The notes below the pieces were generated by a model, which saw only the letters and a list, made by a program, of their open reading frames with translations, was not told the DNA's origin and did not search any database. A stretch of 64,000 nucleotides of DNA. It comes from an uncultured bacterium (lineage in GTDB: Bacteria > Cyanobacteriota > Vampirovibrionia > Gastranaerophilales > Gastranaerophilaceae). The translations under genes and the position numbers were made by a program. How positions within the stretch are numbered: position 1 is the first letter of the stretch; every line of letters starts with the position of its first letter. Shown piece by piece: positions 35,901 to 44,928 of the stretch. The stretch covers positions 124,001 through 188,000 of the forward strand of contig CABQAQ010000002.1 in assembly GCA_902462155.1 (NCBI GenBank). The letters run 5' to 3'.

Positions 35901-36177
35901 CTCCGGATTCTATTAACGATGCAACCGATGATTCTATTACATCAGCACTTGCCCCAGGATACGATGCTGTTACAGACACTTGCACCGGTGTTATATCAGG
36001 ATATTTTTCTAATTTTAATCCAAGTATCGAAATAATACCTAAAATTGTCAAAAATATAGATATTACCATCGCAAATCTTGGCTTTGATATAAAAAAATAC
36101 AAATTCCCTTTTTTATTATCTTTTTTTATATTATCTTTACTTACTTCTTTATTATCAATATTATTCTTATTTTCCAT
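32962..36177 (-). CDS. RND-family efflux pump, AcrB/HAE1-like
   Basis: The 1071-residue inner-membrane pump drives drug or lipid export with the proton gradient. It has the 12-helix, two-loop RND layout. The proton-relay acids are Asp432-Asp433 in AVGTVVDDAIVVIENVQRH, and the matching lysine is in GLAAKQAILIVEFAKEL. The porter-domain start KPRFAMVISIFLTILG follows a Lys/Asn-rich cytoplasmic tail of about 30 residues. It sits between its adaptor, three bases upstream, and the TolC gene 73 bases downstream. Long plus-strand frames opposite it are shadows. Confidence 0.96.
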   Translation of the reverse strand: MENKNNIDNKEVSKDNIKKDNKKGNLYFFISKPRFAMVISIFLTILGIISILGLKLEKYPDITPVQVSVTASYPGASADVIESSVASLIESGVNGVENMIYMTSTSMDDSYQLVIYFKTGTNKDIALVNVQNRLQQVQPRLPEEVRRLGVNARTKVSGAGLMIIGVLSPDKTFDELYLSNYASIFIKDEIARIQGVGDVNVFGAGDYSIRIWLNPIKMANLNISVSEISNAISQQNIQVAAGSFGLEPSIDKEKLQVTLRTKGRLQNPEEFENIIIRENVGGSKVLLKDVARVELGQQSYGSIARVDGQPLALMQIIQIPGANAIDVANKVSKQVEKIKSGLPTGMKVEVLRDETIFVKESMTEVVKTIFEASLIVIVLTYIFLGSMRATLIPLVAIPVSLIGTFAALPIFGMSINLLTLFAMVLAVGTVVDDAIVVIENVQRHIENGEDATVATQKTMEEVGGALIAMAMVLMAVFVPVAFVPGLSGLMYKQFGVCIAVSIALSAIVALTLSPALCSLIMNKKEKKLAIIEKFDIKFKEITEIYMKYVTKFIYNKKLTIITFLFLCILSGVLFKVIPTAFIPTDDEGVLLISVNLPASSSISRTDNVVKKMEERIKGIEGIRKLMCFIGMDGSNTAFVVAEFEDFAQREFNFLEKMVRKIKGKPTDLSMWAIKDRVQAALSDIREANIYIITPPAISGLSMYGGFEFQMLSKGEYTPQELSKIANDFMVVANQNKSLSNVFNTYQANMLQYNVLINTDKVLAQDVNLSELYTTLAANYGTTYINDFNKLGRVFRVQMQADAPFRNKPADISNLYVMNNKGKMIPISTMVTLEEYVGASSIKRYNQYRSIQFNGNPGSGKSSGEAMKVMESLANEQFPSDIGFEWSGTSKQEIESSGTTGYIMALSLLFVYLFLVALYESWMIPVAVLLIVPVATVGALLFQLMTGQAFDLYSQVGMIMLIGLAAKQAILIVEFAKELHEKDGLSIEKAALQAAHLRFRAVVMTVIAFVLGVVPLLLAHGAGAMSRVSVGTTVFGGMLAAGIAGTMLVPGFYVVVQTIIDRAKGAFSKMRK

Positions 36178-36179
36178 AA

Positions 36180-37370
36180 TTATTCTTTATCTTTCTGGAC
36201 TGCATTCTTATCAATAATCTCTACTTTTACTTCCGGACGTAACCTCTGTAAATTTGATATTATATACTTATCTCCTAGTCCAAGTCCTTCTGATATTATC
36301 CAATGACCATTATATTGACCATCTGTTTTTATTGGTCTTACCTGTGCTTGATTTTTTTCATCTACTACATACACAAATGTACCTTGGGAACTTTGCATTA
36401 CTGCTTCTTGTGGTATTAATAGTACATTCCTCTTTATCGTAGATGTTGATCTTACTGTTACATAATCGCCAGGTAACAACAAATGTTGCGGATTATCAAA
36501 TGTAGCTCTTAAATTAATTGTACCTGTACTTGGATCTACTTGATTATCTACAAAATCTAATTTACCTTTTATCGGATATAAACTTCCATCTGACAATATT
36601 ACCTCTGGAATAATAAAAGATAAATCCTCATTCTTTTTTTCAGGTGCTGTTTTTCTTAATTTTAGGTAATCTTCACTTTTTATTGGAAATTTTATATATA
36701 TAGGATCCAAACTAACAATTTTTGCTAATACACCGCTTTGTGCATTTACTAAATTACCTTGTGTTATATAGATATTACCTATTCTTCCATCTATTGGGGA
36801 TTTTATTCTTGTATAACTTAAATCCAAATTAGCTTGAGATAAGCTTGCTCTATTTAAATCTAATGCTGCTTTCGTTGAATCTCTTCTTGCAAGTGCCTCA
36901 TCATAATATGATTTACTTACAAAATCATTCTTCACAAGCTCTGTTGCTCTTCTTAGACTTTTTTCATCATTTACTAATTGTGCTTTTGATTCTCTTACTG
37001 CTGCTGCTGCTTTATTTACAACATTTTGGTACTCATTTGGCTCTATTTGAAATAACACTTGTCCTTTTTTCACATAAGATCCTTCTTTAAAGTATGACCT
37101 TTGTAACCAACCTTGGACTCTTGCTATTATATCTACGCTATATTTTGCTTCTATCCTTCCTGAGGATTTTGTTGATTGTTCTATTTCTTCTGCTTTTACT
37201 TCTGACAATTCTACCTTTATTGGAGCTGACCTCATTTTAGCCATTATTGCTCCTTTTATCATACCACTTATTTGCTGATATCCTATTAATACCAATATTA
37301 TTATTACCGGTATTATAAATTTTTTACTCAAAAATGGTTTTAATGTTTCTTTTATAACTTTTTTATTCAT
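36180..37370 (-). CDS. RND efflux periplasmic adaptor, AcrA-like
   Basis: This 396-residue membrane-fusion protein joins the pump to TolC. One uncleaved N-terminal helix (about residues 16-32) anchors it; there is no lipobox cysteine. The lipoyl/barrel-sandwich halves are visible as SGRIEAKYSVDIIARVQGWL with EGSYVKKGQVLFQIEP, and SPIDGRIGNIYITQGNLV. A long helical hairpin lies between them. It is the first gene of the acrA-acrB-tolC-ispE operon. Confidence 0.95.
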   Translation of the reverse strand: MNKKVIKETLKPFLSKKFIIPVIIILVLIGYQQISGMIKGAIMAKMRSAPIKVELSEVKAEEIEQSTKSSGRIEAKYSVDIIARVQGWLQRSYFKEGSYVKKGQVLFQIEPNEYQNVVNKAAAAVRESKAQLVNDEKSLRRATELVKNDFVSKSYYDEALARRDSTKAALDLNRASLSQANLDLSYTRIKSPIDGRIGNIYITQGNLVNAQSGVLAKIVSLDPIYIKFPIKSEDYLKLRKTAPEKKNEDLSFIIPEVILSDGSLYPIKGKLDFVDNQVDPSTGTINLRATFDNPQHLLLPGDYVTVRSTSTIKRNVLLIPQEAVMQSSQGTFVYVVDEKNQAQVRPIKTDGQYNGHWIISEGLGLGDKYIISNLQRLRPEVKVEIIDKNAVQKDKE

Positions 37371-37546
37371 TTTTATATTTCCTTTTCCCCTAATTTTTAT
37401 TATACATTTTCATAATTATTATTCTAGCTATAAAAATAAAATATTTACAATAATTAAAACAGATGATTTAATTTATATTCGATATTTTCTTTCAATTCCT
37501 CTTATATAGACTCTTTTAAACTAATTTTATTTATTTGTTTTAATAA

Positions 37547-37592
37547 AAAAAGAGAGAATTTTACATTTTTTTATTAAAATACCTCTCTTTTT
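37547..37592 (-). terminator. Terminator after the glgC-thioredoxin unit
   Basis: AAAAAGAGAG and CTCTCTTTTT form the outer stem and ATTTTA/TAAAAT an inner stem, with T-runs after it on either strand. It lies about 50 bases beyond the thioredoxin stop. Confidence 0.75.
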
Positions 37593-37639
37593 ATCTATTC
37601 ATTTTTATTTTTACAAATTCTAATCTAATATCTACTTTG

Positions 37640-38071
37640 TTATTTCGATATATAAGAATCTAAAACTTTTCTTAAATTTTTAACACTATCTGTCATATAA
37701 GGATTTACTCTAGATGCTTCACCATTCCTAACATTTACTACATACAATGTTGGATACGCAGGAATATTATACTTCTCTACTATCTCTTTATTTTCTGGAT
37801 CATCACAATCTATAATTACAAAATTATAATTATTCTTATATAAAGGCTCTATATCTTCTATCTTTGGTATTAATCTCTTACAAAATCCACACCATTCAGT
37901 GTGAAATACTATCAATACCTTCTTCGATGAATCTTTAATTGCTTCTTCGTATTTTACACCTATATTACTTGCTTTTGCATAGCTCTCTATATTTATTAAC
38001 CTATTCATAAATAATAAACTAACTAATACTATAAATAAAAAAATTATATATCTTAATTTATTACATCTCAT
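37640..38071 (-). CDS. Membrane-anchored thioredoxin-like protein
   Basis: This 143-residue protein has one N-terminal hydrophobic segment (about residues 7-24) and then a thioredoxin fold with the active site EWCGFCKRL (Cys61 and Cys64) and the cis-proline strand NIPAYPTLYVV. The anchor places it in the periplasm, where it may reduce or isomerise disulfides. The CGFC motif is not the classic CGPC. Its ATG overlaps the glgC stop by four bases, so the two are co-translated; a functional tie to glycogen synthesis is not evident. Confidence 0.88.
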   Translation of the reverse strand: MRCNKLRYIIFLFIVLVSLLFMNRLINIESYAKASNIGVKYEEAIKDSSKKVLIVFHTEWCGFCKRLIPKIEDIEPLYKNNYNFVIIDCDDPENKEIVEKYNIPAYPTLYVVNVRNGEASRVNPYMTDSVKNLRKVLDSYISK

Positions 38072-39303
38072 AAAACTGCTCCTTTAGGTACAACCGTTAT
38101 TCCTGATGATGTTACATAAAAGCCTCTCTTTATATCATCCTCTACATTTATACCTATCTTTGTATATGCAGGTATATCTACATTTTTATCTATTATTGCT
38201 TTCCTTATTTCACAACACCTTCCTACCTGCACATTCTCCATTAATATAGATTCTGATACATTAGAAAAACTATTTATCCTAACTTCAGGCGACAATATAC
38301 ACTTCGATATTGATCCCCCTGATATTACACAACCCTCGGACACCATAGAATTTGTTGCCATTCCTATCCTATCCGTTTCTTCCCATATAAACTTTGCCGG
38401 CGGATAGTTATAATTATATGTCCTTAATGGCCATTCCTTTGAATATAAATTTAATTCCGGTTCATAATGCAATAAATCCATATTTGCTTGCCAGTAAGCA
38501 TCTACTGTACCTACATCCCTCCAATAACCTCTCTCTGTTTCTGCCATTGCCGGAAACTCGTTCTTTGTAAAATCATATATATATACTTTTTTACCTGCTT
38601 CTAACATTCTCGGAATTATATTCTTTCCAAAATCGTGTTCTGAATCTTTATCTTTATTATCTTTACTCAATTCTTCCAATAATACATTAGTCTTAAAGAT
38701 ATAGTTACCCATTGATGCTAAACACATATTCGGATTATTCGGTATGCTTTTCGGTCTATGATTCGGCTTTTCTACAAATCCTGTCAATCTCCAATTCTCA
38801 TCTACCTCTACTATTCCATATTCGCTTGCTAATTTTATTGGAATCGGTATTGCTGATATCGTTAAATCTGCTCCTAATTCATTATGATATAAACTCATTA
38901 AGTTTACATCCATTTTATATATATGATCTCCTCCAAATATAAATACATCCCTTGGATCTTCATCATTTATTAAATGAATATTTTGATACACTGCATCAGC
39001 TGTACCTCTATACCACGTCCCACCGGTTCGCATTTGGGCAGGCACTAAATCTATATATTGCTCCACTACTGTTGATAATGGCCAACCTCTTGTTATATGC
39101 TTATTCAATGAATCCGATTTATATTGCGTTAATACTTTTATCTTATAAAATCCTGAGTTAATAAAATTATTTAATACAAAATCAATAATACGGTAACGAC
39201 CACCAAATGGTACTGCAGGCTTTGCCCTATCTCTTGTCAATGGATATAACCTTTTACCTTCTCCTCCTGCCAAAATCATTACTAAATTTTTATTATTTCT
39301 CAT
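38068..39303 (-). CDS. glgC: Glucose-1-phosphate adenylyltransferase
   Basis: GlgC makes ADP-glucose, the committed donor for glycogen. The N-terminal nucleotidyltransferase motif GGEGKRLYPLTRDRAKPAVP is present, followed by GGRYRIIDFVLNNF, GTADAVYQNIHLI and TGFVEKPNHRP. A left-handed beta-helix forms the C-terminal part. Length (411 residues) and the close match to the plant/cyanobacterial-type N-terminus suggest allosteric control by glycolytic intermediates, which is family knowledge. No other glg gene is in the window. Confidence 0.95.
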   Translation of the reverse strand: MRNNKNLVMILAGGEGKRLYPLTRDRAKPAVPFGGRYRIIDFVLNNFINSGFYKIKVLTQYKSDSLNKHITRGWPLSTVVEQYIDLVPAQMRTGGTWYRGTADAVYQNIHLINDEDPRDVFIFGGDHIYKMDVNLMSLYHNELGADLTISAIPIPIKLASEYGIVEVDENWRLTGFVEKPNHRPKSIPNNPNMCLASMGNYIFKTNVLLEELSKDNKDKDSEHDFGKNIIPRMLEAGKKVYIYDFTKNEFPAMAETERGYWRDVGTVDAYWQANMDLLHYEPELNLYSKEWPLRTYNYNYPPAKFIWEETDRIGMATNSMVSEGCVISGGSISKCILSPEVRINSFSNVSESILMENVQVGRCCEIRKAIIDKNVDIPAYTKIGINVEDDIKRGFYVTSSGITVVPKGAVL

Positions 39304-39361
39304 CTCTACCTGTCTTCTTTTATTACCATATCCATTCTTTTTTATTTTCTTTTTTATTAAC

Positions 39362-40483
39362 TTAAAACCCTATAATTGATGATAACTCTACACTCTCTAT
39401 TTCTAATGCTTCACCAACTCCACCATTTGTTAGTCTACCATAACAAGTATTTACACCGCTTTGCAACTCAGGCATACATTTTACCGCCTCTGAAAAACCA
39501 TTACTTGCTATACAACTTATATAACCTATTGTCGCATTTGTTAACGCTATTGTTGATGTTCTTGGGTATGCTCCAGGGATATTCGATACTGAATAATGAA
39601 TCACTCCATTATGTATATACGTAGGATTATCATGTGTTGTTACCTTATCTACAGTTTCAATTGATCCGCCTTGATCTATCGATATATCCATTACCACTGA
39701 ACCGGATTTCATTTTATTTATTATTTCTTTTTTTACTACTATTGAAGCTTTATAACCACTATTTAATACCGCACTTATTAATAAATCACTTCTTGGTACT
39801 ATCTTTTCTAAATTGTATCTGTTTGATACTGCGGTCTTTACTTTTGCTCCAAATATATTATCTAATATTCTTAACTTATCTACATTCTTATCTAATACTG
39901 TTACATCAGCTCCTATACCTATTGCCATTTTAGCTGCATTTAATCCTACTGTCCCTGCACCTATTATTGATACTTTTGATGGCAATATCCCAGGTACAGA
40001 TGTTAATAATATTCCTTCTCCTCCAAGATGCTTCTGCAATAAATTTGAACCTATAAGCACTGATGCTCTTCCTGCCACTTCACTCATTGGTATCAATACC
40101 GGCAATTTACCTTCTTTTGTTTCTATCGTTTCACAAGCTATTGATGTTACTTTATTCTTTAGTAATATTTCCGTTAACTCTTTTTCCACCGCTAAATGCA
40201 AAAATGCAAATAACAACTGATCCCTTTTTAATAACTTGTACTCTTCCTTCTGTGGTTCTTTTACTTTTACTATAAACTCTGCTTTATCATAAATCTTTTC
40301 TATACTATCTAGAATTATTCCTCCGGCATTTATATATTCTTGATCTGTAAAACCACTTTTTAATCCGGCATCCTTCTGTATAAATACTTCATGTCCATCA
40401 TTCACTAAAGTCATTACTCCAGATGGCACAAGACCTACCCTTGATTCGTTATTCTTTAGCTCTTTTGGTACACCTATTTTCAT
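39362..40483 (-). CDS. ald: Alanine dehydrogenase
   Basis: Ald interconverts L-alanine and pyruvate plus ammonia with NAD. The 373-residue protein begins KIGVPKELKNNESRVGLVPS, has the substrate-binding KVKEPQKEEYKLL and the NAD fold IGAGTVGLNAAKMAIGIGAD, and the late SIDQGGSIETV and HYSVSNIPGAYPRTST motifs. Together these separate it from transhydrogenase alpha subunits. It lies 58 bases upstream of glgC and 41 bases downstream of pyrF on the same strand. Confidence 0.95.
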   Translation of the reverse strand: MKIGVPKELKNNESRVGLVPSGVMTLVNDGHEVFIQKDAGLKSGFTDQEYINAGGIILDSIEKIYDKAEFIVKVKEPQKEEYKLLKRDQLLFAFLHLAVEKELTEILLKNKVTSIACETIETKEGKLPVLIPMSEVAGRASVLIGSNLLQKHLGGEGILLTSVPGILPSKVSIIGAGTVGLNAAKMAIGIGADVTVLDKNVDKLRILDNIFGAKVKTAVSNRYNLEKIVPRSDLLISAVLNSGYKASIVVKKEIINKMKSGSVVMDISIDQGGSIETVDKVTTHDNPTYIHNGVIHYSVSNIPGAYPRTSTIALTNATIGYISCIASNGFSEAVKCMPELQSGVNTCYGRLTNGGVGEALEIESVELSSIIGF

Positions 40484-40524
40484 TTTTTCCCCTTTTTTAT
40501 ATATTCTCTTCTGTTTTCTGTTAA

Positions 40525-41277
40525 TTAATATTCAACCTTTATTGCATCTTCTATCTCATCTATTATCATATTACAAGCTGCTACTTTATTTTCTGCTGAG
40601 ATTATCGGACGTCCTATTATTAAATAATCTATGCCACATCTTATTGCATCTGTCGGAGTAACTACCCTTACTTGATCATTTACTACTGACCAAGTTGGTC
40701 TTACTGCAGGACACATAATTAAAAAACCATCTCCTGCTTGTTCTCTTATTTTTTTTGACTCTATTGCTGAGGCCACTACACCATTTATCCCAGACTCTAT
40801 TGCTATCTGGGTTAGATTTGATACATAATCATCTATATTTAATTGAACACTTAACTCTTCTGTCAATGTTCTTTGGCCAAAACTAGATAATAACGTAACT
40901 CCAAATATAGTTGGTAAATCCAAATTATTTTTTTTCGCATATTCTCTTGTAAGTTTCACTGTAACACTTAACATTTTTGATCCACCCTGGATATGAACAT
41001 TAAAAAAATCCACCCCATGTCGAAGCAGATTTACACTTGTTTTTGCTACCGTATTTGGTATATCGTGAAATTTTCCATCAAAAAATACTTTAGCTCCTTG
41101 ATTTTTTATCATTTCTACTGCTTTATATCCACAAGAAGAATATAATTGTAATCCTACTTTAAAAAAACCCACATAATCTTTAAGTTCTTTTACTAAATAT
41201 TCTACTTCCTCTATCGTATCCACATCAAGGGCTAATACTATTCTATCCTTTGATGTTTTAGGCTTCTCTACTTGCAT
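40525..41277 (-). CDS. pyrF: Orotidine 5'-phosphate decarboxylase
   Basis: PyrF makes UMP by decarboxylating orotidine 5'-phosphate. The catalytic lysine/aspartate motif reads VFFDGKFHDIPNTVAKTSVN; KVGLQLYSSCG and the phosphate-binding IIGRPIISAENK are also present. At 250 residues it is the short group I type. GGAG is close to the ATG. It may share a transcript with ald and glgC downstream. Confidence 0.95.
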   Translation of the reverse strand: MQVEKPKTSKDRIVLALDVDTIEEVEYLVKELKDYVGFFKVGLQLYSSCGYKAVEMIKNQGAKVFFDGKFHDIPNTVAKTSVNLLRHGVDFFNVHIQGGSKMLSVTVKLTREYAKKNNLDLPTIFGVTLLSSFGQRTLTEELSVQLNIDDYVSNLTQIAIESGINGVVASAIESKKIREQAGDGFLIMCPAVRPTWSVVNDQVRVVTPTDAIRCGIDYLIIGRPIISAENKVAACNMIIDEIEDAIKVEY

Positions 41278-41367
41278 ATCTCTCCTTAAATGCCTCTTTT
41301 ACAAATTTTCATTTTATCATTTATTTTTTTTCTATGCAAGATACATATATACTATTTCTATTTAAAA

Positions 41368-41751
41368 CTATAATAACTCTTCTGCTAAAGCACAACTTAT
41401 TTGACAAGCTTTTTTATATGCCTCACTTTTGGATAATCCTTCTTTGATTGATCTTTCCATTATTTTATCAAATACATTGTTTGAAAATTCTATTACTTTC
41501 TGGTTGGCTTTAAATAATGCTATATCTTTTTTTACATCATTTTTAATATTTTTTATATTTCTATGTTTTACCTGTGATCTACCTAACACTTCTGCAGGTT
41601 GAGGTAACTTATCTTTATTCTTCAATTCTTTTTGTATTACATTTTCTTCTAATGTTTTTTTATTTATCTCTGTCAAAGAATCTTTCTTCTTTTTCACTTG
41701 GGCTTTTCTTACTATATTATTGTTACTGTTAATGTTATTTAATTCAGGCAT
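41368..41751 (-). CDS. Orphan Lys/Asn-rich protein
   Basis: I do not recognise this 127-residue protein. The first 70 residues are lysine- and asparagine-rich and probably disordered; the C-terminal 55 are helical (KVIEFSNNVFDKIMERSIKE, then SEAYKKACQISCALAEELL). No membrane segment or signal is seen. I choose the ATG at 41751, with GGAG nine bases upstream, over a TTG 15 bases earlier. It is bounded by 313 bases of empty sequence upstream. Confidence 0.55.
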   Translation of the reverse strand: MPELNNINSNNNIVRKAQVKKKKDSLTEINKKTLEENVIQKELKNKDKLPQPAEVLGRSQVKHRNIKNIKNDVKKDIALFKANQKVIEFSNNVFDKIMERSIKEGLSKSEAYKKACQISCALAEELL

Positions 41752-42064
41752 AATTATATACTCCAATTCTTCTTTTCGTAAACGGGTACTATATTAAAAC
41801 ATATTATCATTTTTTTTTGCTAGTTTTTTTAATTTTCATTTAAATATTTATTTATAAAAATTATTCTTTCTGTAAAAAGCTTTAATTTCAAGAGTTTTCA
41901 CTATCTATCAATCTATATTTTACTTTACATTTCTTAATAATTTTACCATATTAAGTGATTTTTGTACACTCTTTTTTTATTTTTATACTCTTTTAACTGA
42001 CTTTTTATTCACTTTTATAAAAAAAATTTATATCTTTATAGAATATTAATCTACTATTTTACAC
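41752..42064. other. Gene-free intergenic stretch
   Basis: This 313-base AT-rich stretch lies between rdgB and the orphan at 41368. Apart from the orphan's GGAG, I see no frame with a ribosome site, no strong hairpin and no repeat. Confidence 0.5.
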
Positions 42065-42661
42065 TTATTCCATAACATCTTCTAAATTGTTTTCTATCCA
42101 CTCCAACATCAATCTTAATGCCTTACCTCTGTGACTTACTCGGTTCTTTTCCTCTTTGCTTAATTCTGACATTGTCTTATCTAACTCAGGAATATAAAAT
42201 ATTGGATCATAACCAAATCCATTCTTACCAACTCGACTCTCTGTAATTAATCCTTCTATTTCTCCGTATGATTGGTATAATATTTCACCTGCTTTATCGC
42301 TTAGTGTCATCGAACATTTAAATTTTGCTTTTCTATTATCTTTACCTTTTAATTCCGACAAAAGCCTTGCTATTTTCTCTTCTTGGCTATCTGCATACCT
42401 TGCACTATAAATACCAGGCGCTCCATCTAATGCCTCTACAAATAATCCTGTGTCATCTGCTAATGAATACATCTTCATTAAATTTGATGCTGCTTTTGCT
42501 TTTATATACGAATTATCTTCTAATGTCCCCCCGTTTTCTATAGGATTAAAATGATCTTTATTTGGTAATATAAACTTTATTTTATAACCTTGACTTATAA
42601 CTATATCTTTTATTTCTTCTAATTTATTTTTATTTGACGTTGCTAAAACCAGTTCTTTCAT
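42065..42661 (-). CDS. rdgB: XTP/dITP diphosphatase (RdgB/HAM1)
   Basis: This house-cleaning enzyme hydrolyses non-canonical purine nucleoside triphosphates to monophosphates. The family signature LATSNKNKLEEIKDI starts the protein, followed by LADDTGLFVEALDGAPGIYS and GFGYDPIFYIPE. I choose the ATG at 42661; a TTG 18 bases earlier is less likely. It lies 52 bases downstream of uppS on the same strand. Confidence 0.95.
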   Translation of the reverse strand: MKELVLATSNKNKLEEIKDIVISQGYKIKFILPNKDHFNPIENGGTLEDNSYIKAKAASNLMKMYSLADDTGLFVEALDGAPGIYSARYADSQEEKIARLLSELKGKDNRKAKFKCSMTLSDKAGEILYQSYGEIEGLITESRVGKNGFGYDPIFYIPELDKTMSELSKEEKNRVSHRGKALRLMLEWIENNLEDVME

Positions 42662-42713
42662 TACTTTTTCTCTTCTCAATAATACAAATTAACCCTGATT
42701 ACACATTTTAAAC

Positions 42714-43454
42714 TTAAACTCCAAACCTACGATTACGGTTCTTAAATTCAATTATCGCCTCACTTAATAAATCTCTATTAAATTCCGGCCAATAATTAGT
42801 TGTTACATATATTTCAGAATATGCTAATTGCCATAACAAAAAGTTACTTATTCTTTTTTCTCCGCCTGTCCTTATTAATAAATCAGGATCCGGCATGTTA
42901 TTTGTATATAGATTATCACTAATTAATTTTTCATTAATTTCTTCCGGATTTATTCCTTTTTCTAATATTCTTTTAAATGCTTCTACAAGTTCATACCTTG
43001 CTCCATAATTAAAAGCTATTTGAAGATTTACTCCATTATTATTTTCAGTTTTATTCTCTGCCGACTTTAATATTTTTACAAGATCAACTTTTAATTTTGA
43101 TAGATCCCCGATAAATTTTAATTTAACATTATTTTTATTCATATCATCTACTGTTTTTTCTATTGTATGTGCTAAAAGATCCATTAAAAAATTAACTTCT
43201 TCTATTGATCTGTTCCAATTCTCTGTAGAAAATGCATAAACGGTTAAATATTTTATACCAAAATCATTGCAAGCATACAGGGTATTTTTTAAAGCTTCTA
43301 CACCTTTTTTATGCCCCATCATTGTTGGTAAAAATCTATCTTTTGCCCATCTTCTATTTCCATCCATTATTATTGCTATATGCTTTAAATCTGTTTCTTT
43401 AACTATTCTTCTTATTTCTTCTATATTTCTTTCTTCTTTTACTTCTGTTATCAC
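42714..43454 (-). CDS. uppS: Isoprenyl transferase (undecaprenyl diphosphate synthase)
   Basis: UppS extends farnesyl diphosphate to the C55 lipid carrier for peptidoglycan and LPS. The cis-prenyltransferase signature HIAIIMDGNRRWAKDR is present, as are YLTVYAFSTENWNR and the C-terminal DLLIRTGGEKRISNFLLWQ. The start is GTG at 43454. It is downstream of tsaD on the same strand (54 bases). It acts after the MEP enzymes encoded elsewhere in this window. Confidence 0.95.
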   Translation of the reverse strand: MITEVKEERNIEEIRRIVKETDLKHIAIIMDGNRRWAKDRFLPTMMGHKKGVEALKNTLYACNDFGIKYLTVYAFSTENWNRSIEEVNFLMDLLAHTIEKTVDDMNKNNVKLKFIGDLSKLKVDLVKILKSAENKTENNNGVNLQIAFNYGARYELVEAFKRILEKGINPEEINEKLISDNLYTNNMPDPDLLIRTGGEKRISNFLLWQLAYSEIYVTTNYWPEFNRDLLSEAIIEFKNRNRRFGV

Positions 43455-43508
43455 AATTTTATCTTTCTATAAATTATTAATTCCTGACTACAAAATAATA
43501 TTACTATA

Positions 43509-44561
43509 TTAACATCTGGAGAATACTTCTATATCCAAATCATTCAAACCAAATTCCATAAAATAAGCCGCTGCTCCAACCATTGCTGCATTATCGGTAC
43601 AAAGATTCATTTTAGGTGCATATATCTTAAATCCTTCTGACTCTAAACTGAAAAACTTAGCTCTTATCTCAGAATTAGCTGCAACTCCACCTGCTAAGAC
43701 TATCTGTTTCATTCCGTACTTTCTTGCTGCTTTTAATGTCTTTTCAAATAAAGTCTTTGTTATATTTTCCTGAAAACTAGCTGCTAAATTTTCTTTTGGC
43801 AATACACCATTATTTTCAGATAAAAGTTTCCTAGACAAATTTAATACTGCTGTTTTTAAACCACTAAAACTAAAATCAAATTCACCTTTCACTTTCGCTA
43901 CAGGAAGAATATATGCATTTTTATCCCCAGATTTTGCCATTTTATCTAAATTTGGTCCTCCAGGATATGGAATACCTACCAACCTTGCTACTTTATCATA
44001 CACCTCACCTGTTGCATCATCTATTGTTTCACCTATTATTTCTTGTTTTTCATAATCGTCTACTTTTATTATCTGAGTATGTCCGCCACTTATTAATAAG
44101 CTCATAAATGGTGGCGTAAGATCCGTATTTATATAATTTGCACAAACGTGTGCATTTAAGTGATTTACTCCTATAAACGGCTTATCATATATAAGACTTA
44201 ATGTCTTTGCTGCATTTAATCCTACAAGTAGTGACCCGACTAATCCAGGACCAACTGTTGCACTATATGCTGTTATATCTTCTTTCTTTATTTTTGCTTG
44301 ATCATACGCCTCTTCTATTACCATATTTATAGCATTCAAATGTTCTCTTGCGGCAACTTCTGGAACTACACCTCCATAGTTTTGATGGATCTTTATCTGG
44401 GAAGCTACTATATTTGATAATATTTCTCTCCCATTTTTCACTATTGCACAAGCTGTTTCATCACAACTTGTTTCTATTGCCATTATTATATTATCTTTAC
44501 CACTTTCTTTACCTATTTCTATCATCTTATCTGATATAGGTGTCTTATATATTCGACTCAT
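43509..44561 (-). CDS. tsaD: tRNA N6-threonylcarbamoyladenosine synthase subunit TsaD
   Basis: TsaD transfers the threonylcarbamoyl group to A37 of ANN-decoding tRNAs. Motifs include IETSCDETACAIVK, the metal-binding HLNAHVCANYI, SGGHTQI and the ASKHA phosphate motif VLAGGVAANSEIRAKF. About 25 residues precede the usual start of the family. I place the start at the ATG at 44561 because AAGGTG lies just upstream; a GTG 15 bases earlier is possible. It is the first gene of a tsaD-uppS-rdgB run. Confidence 0.94.
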   Translation of the reverse strand: MSRIYKTPISDKMIEIGKESGKDNIIMAIETSCDETACAIVKNGREILSNIVASQIKIHQNYGGVVPEVAAREHLNAINMVIEEAYDQAKIKKEDITAYSATVGPGLVGSLLVGLNAAKTLSLIYDKPFIGVNHLNAHVCANYINTDLTPPFMSLLISGGHTQIIKVDDYEKQEIIGETIDDATGEVYDKVARLVGIPYPGGPNLDKMAKSGDKNAYILPVAKVKGEFDFSFSGLKTAVLNLSRKLLSENNGVLPKENLAASFQENITKTLFEKTLKAARKYGMKQIVLAGGVAANSEIRAKFFSLESEGFKIYAPKMNLCTDNAAMVGAAAYFMEFGLNDLDIEVFSRC

Positions 44562-44928
44562 TTTATTCACCTTCACTTTATTTTATTATTTTAGAACAAA
44601 AAAACTTTTTAAAAATACATTTTATACTTCCTGTAACAATTATTAATTAACATATAAAAATATCCCTCATATTTACTATGAGGGGAGTTGTGAAGGAGTT
44701 TATAAGTTAGGAGTATATTTCTTAAGACGTTTTATCTTTTTCTTTGTTCCTTGCTTTAACTTTATATTAAGTTATATTAACTTTATCCTGATTTCTAAAT
44801 ATCAGTTCTCAGATATAAATATATACCAATCTGTCAATATTTATTAATAAATTTCTTAATATTCTAAAGTTTTATCAAAACTAATCGATAAACATTACAT
44901 ATATTATATATAACTAAGAGGAGGAATT
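44562..44928. other. Intergenic region between tsaD and the orphan at 44929
   Basis: This 367-base region separates divergently read genes. It contains a small inverted repeat CCCTCATA/TATGAGGG (44664-44684) without a T-run, and the sigma-28 promoter at 44865-44891. I see no additional gene. Confidence 0.6.
44865..44891 (+). promoter_or_regulatory. Sigma-28 (FliA/SigD-type) promoter
   Basis: TAAAGTTT (44865-44872), exactly 11 bases, then ATCGATAA (44884-44891). Against TAAAGTTT-N11-GCCGATAA, the -35 is perfect and the -10 matches six of eight, with ideal spacing. It gives a leader of about 30 bases to the AGAGGAGG ribosome site of the orphan at 44929. Confidence 0.75.

Noticed and set aside
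44664..44684. CCCTCATA/TATGAGGG hairpin as a terminator
   Set aside because: It has no adjoining T-run on the plus strand and lies over 100 bases from any gene end; its role is unclear.
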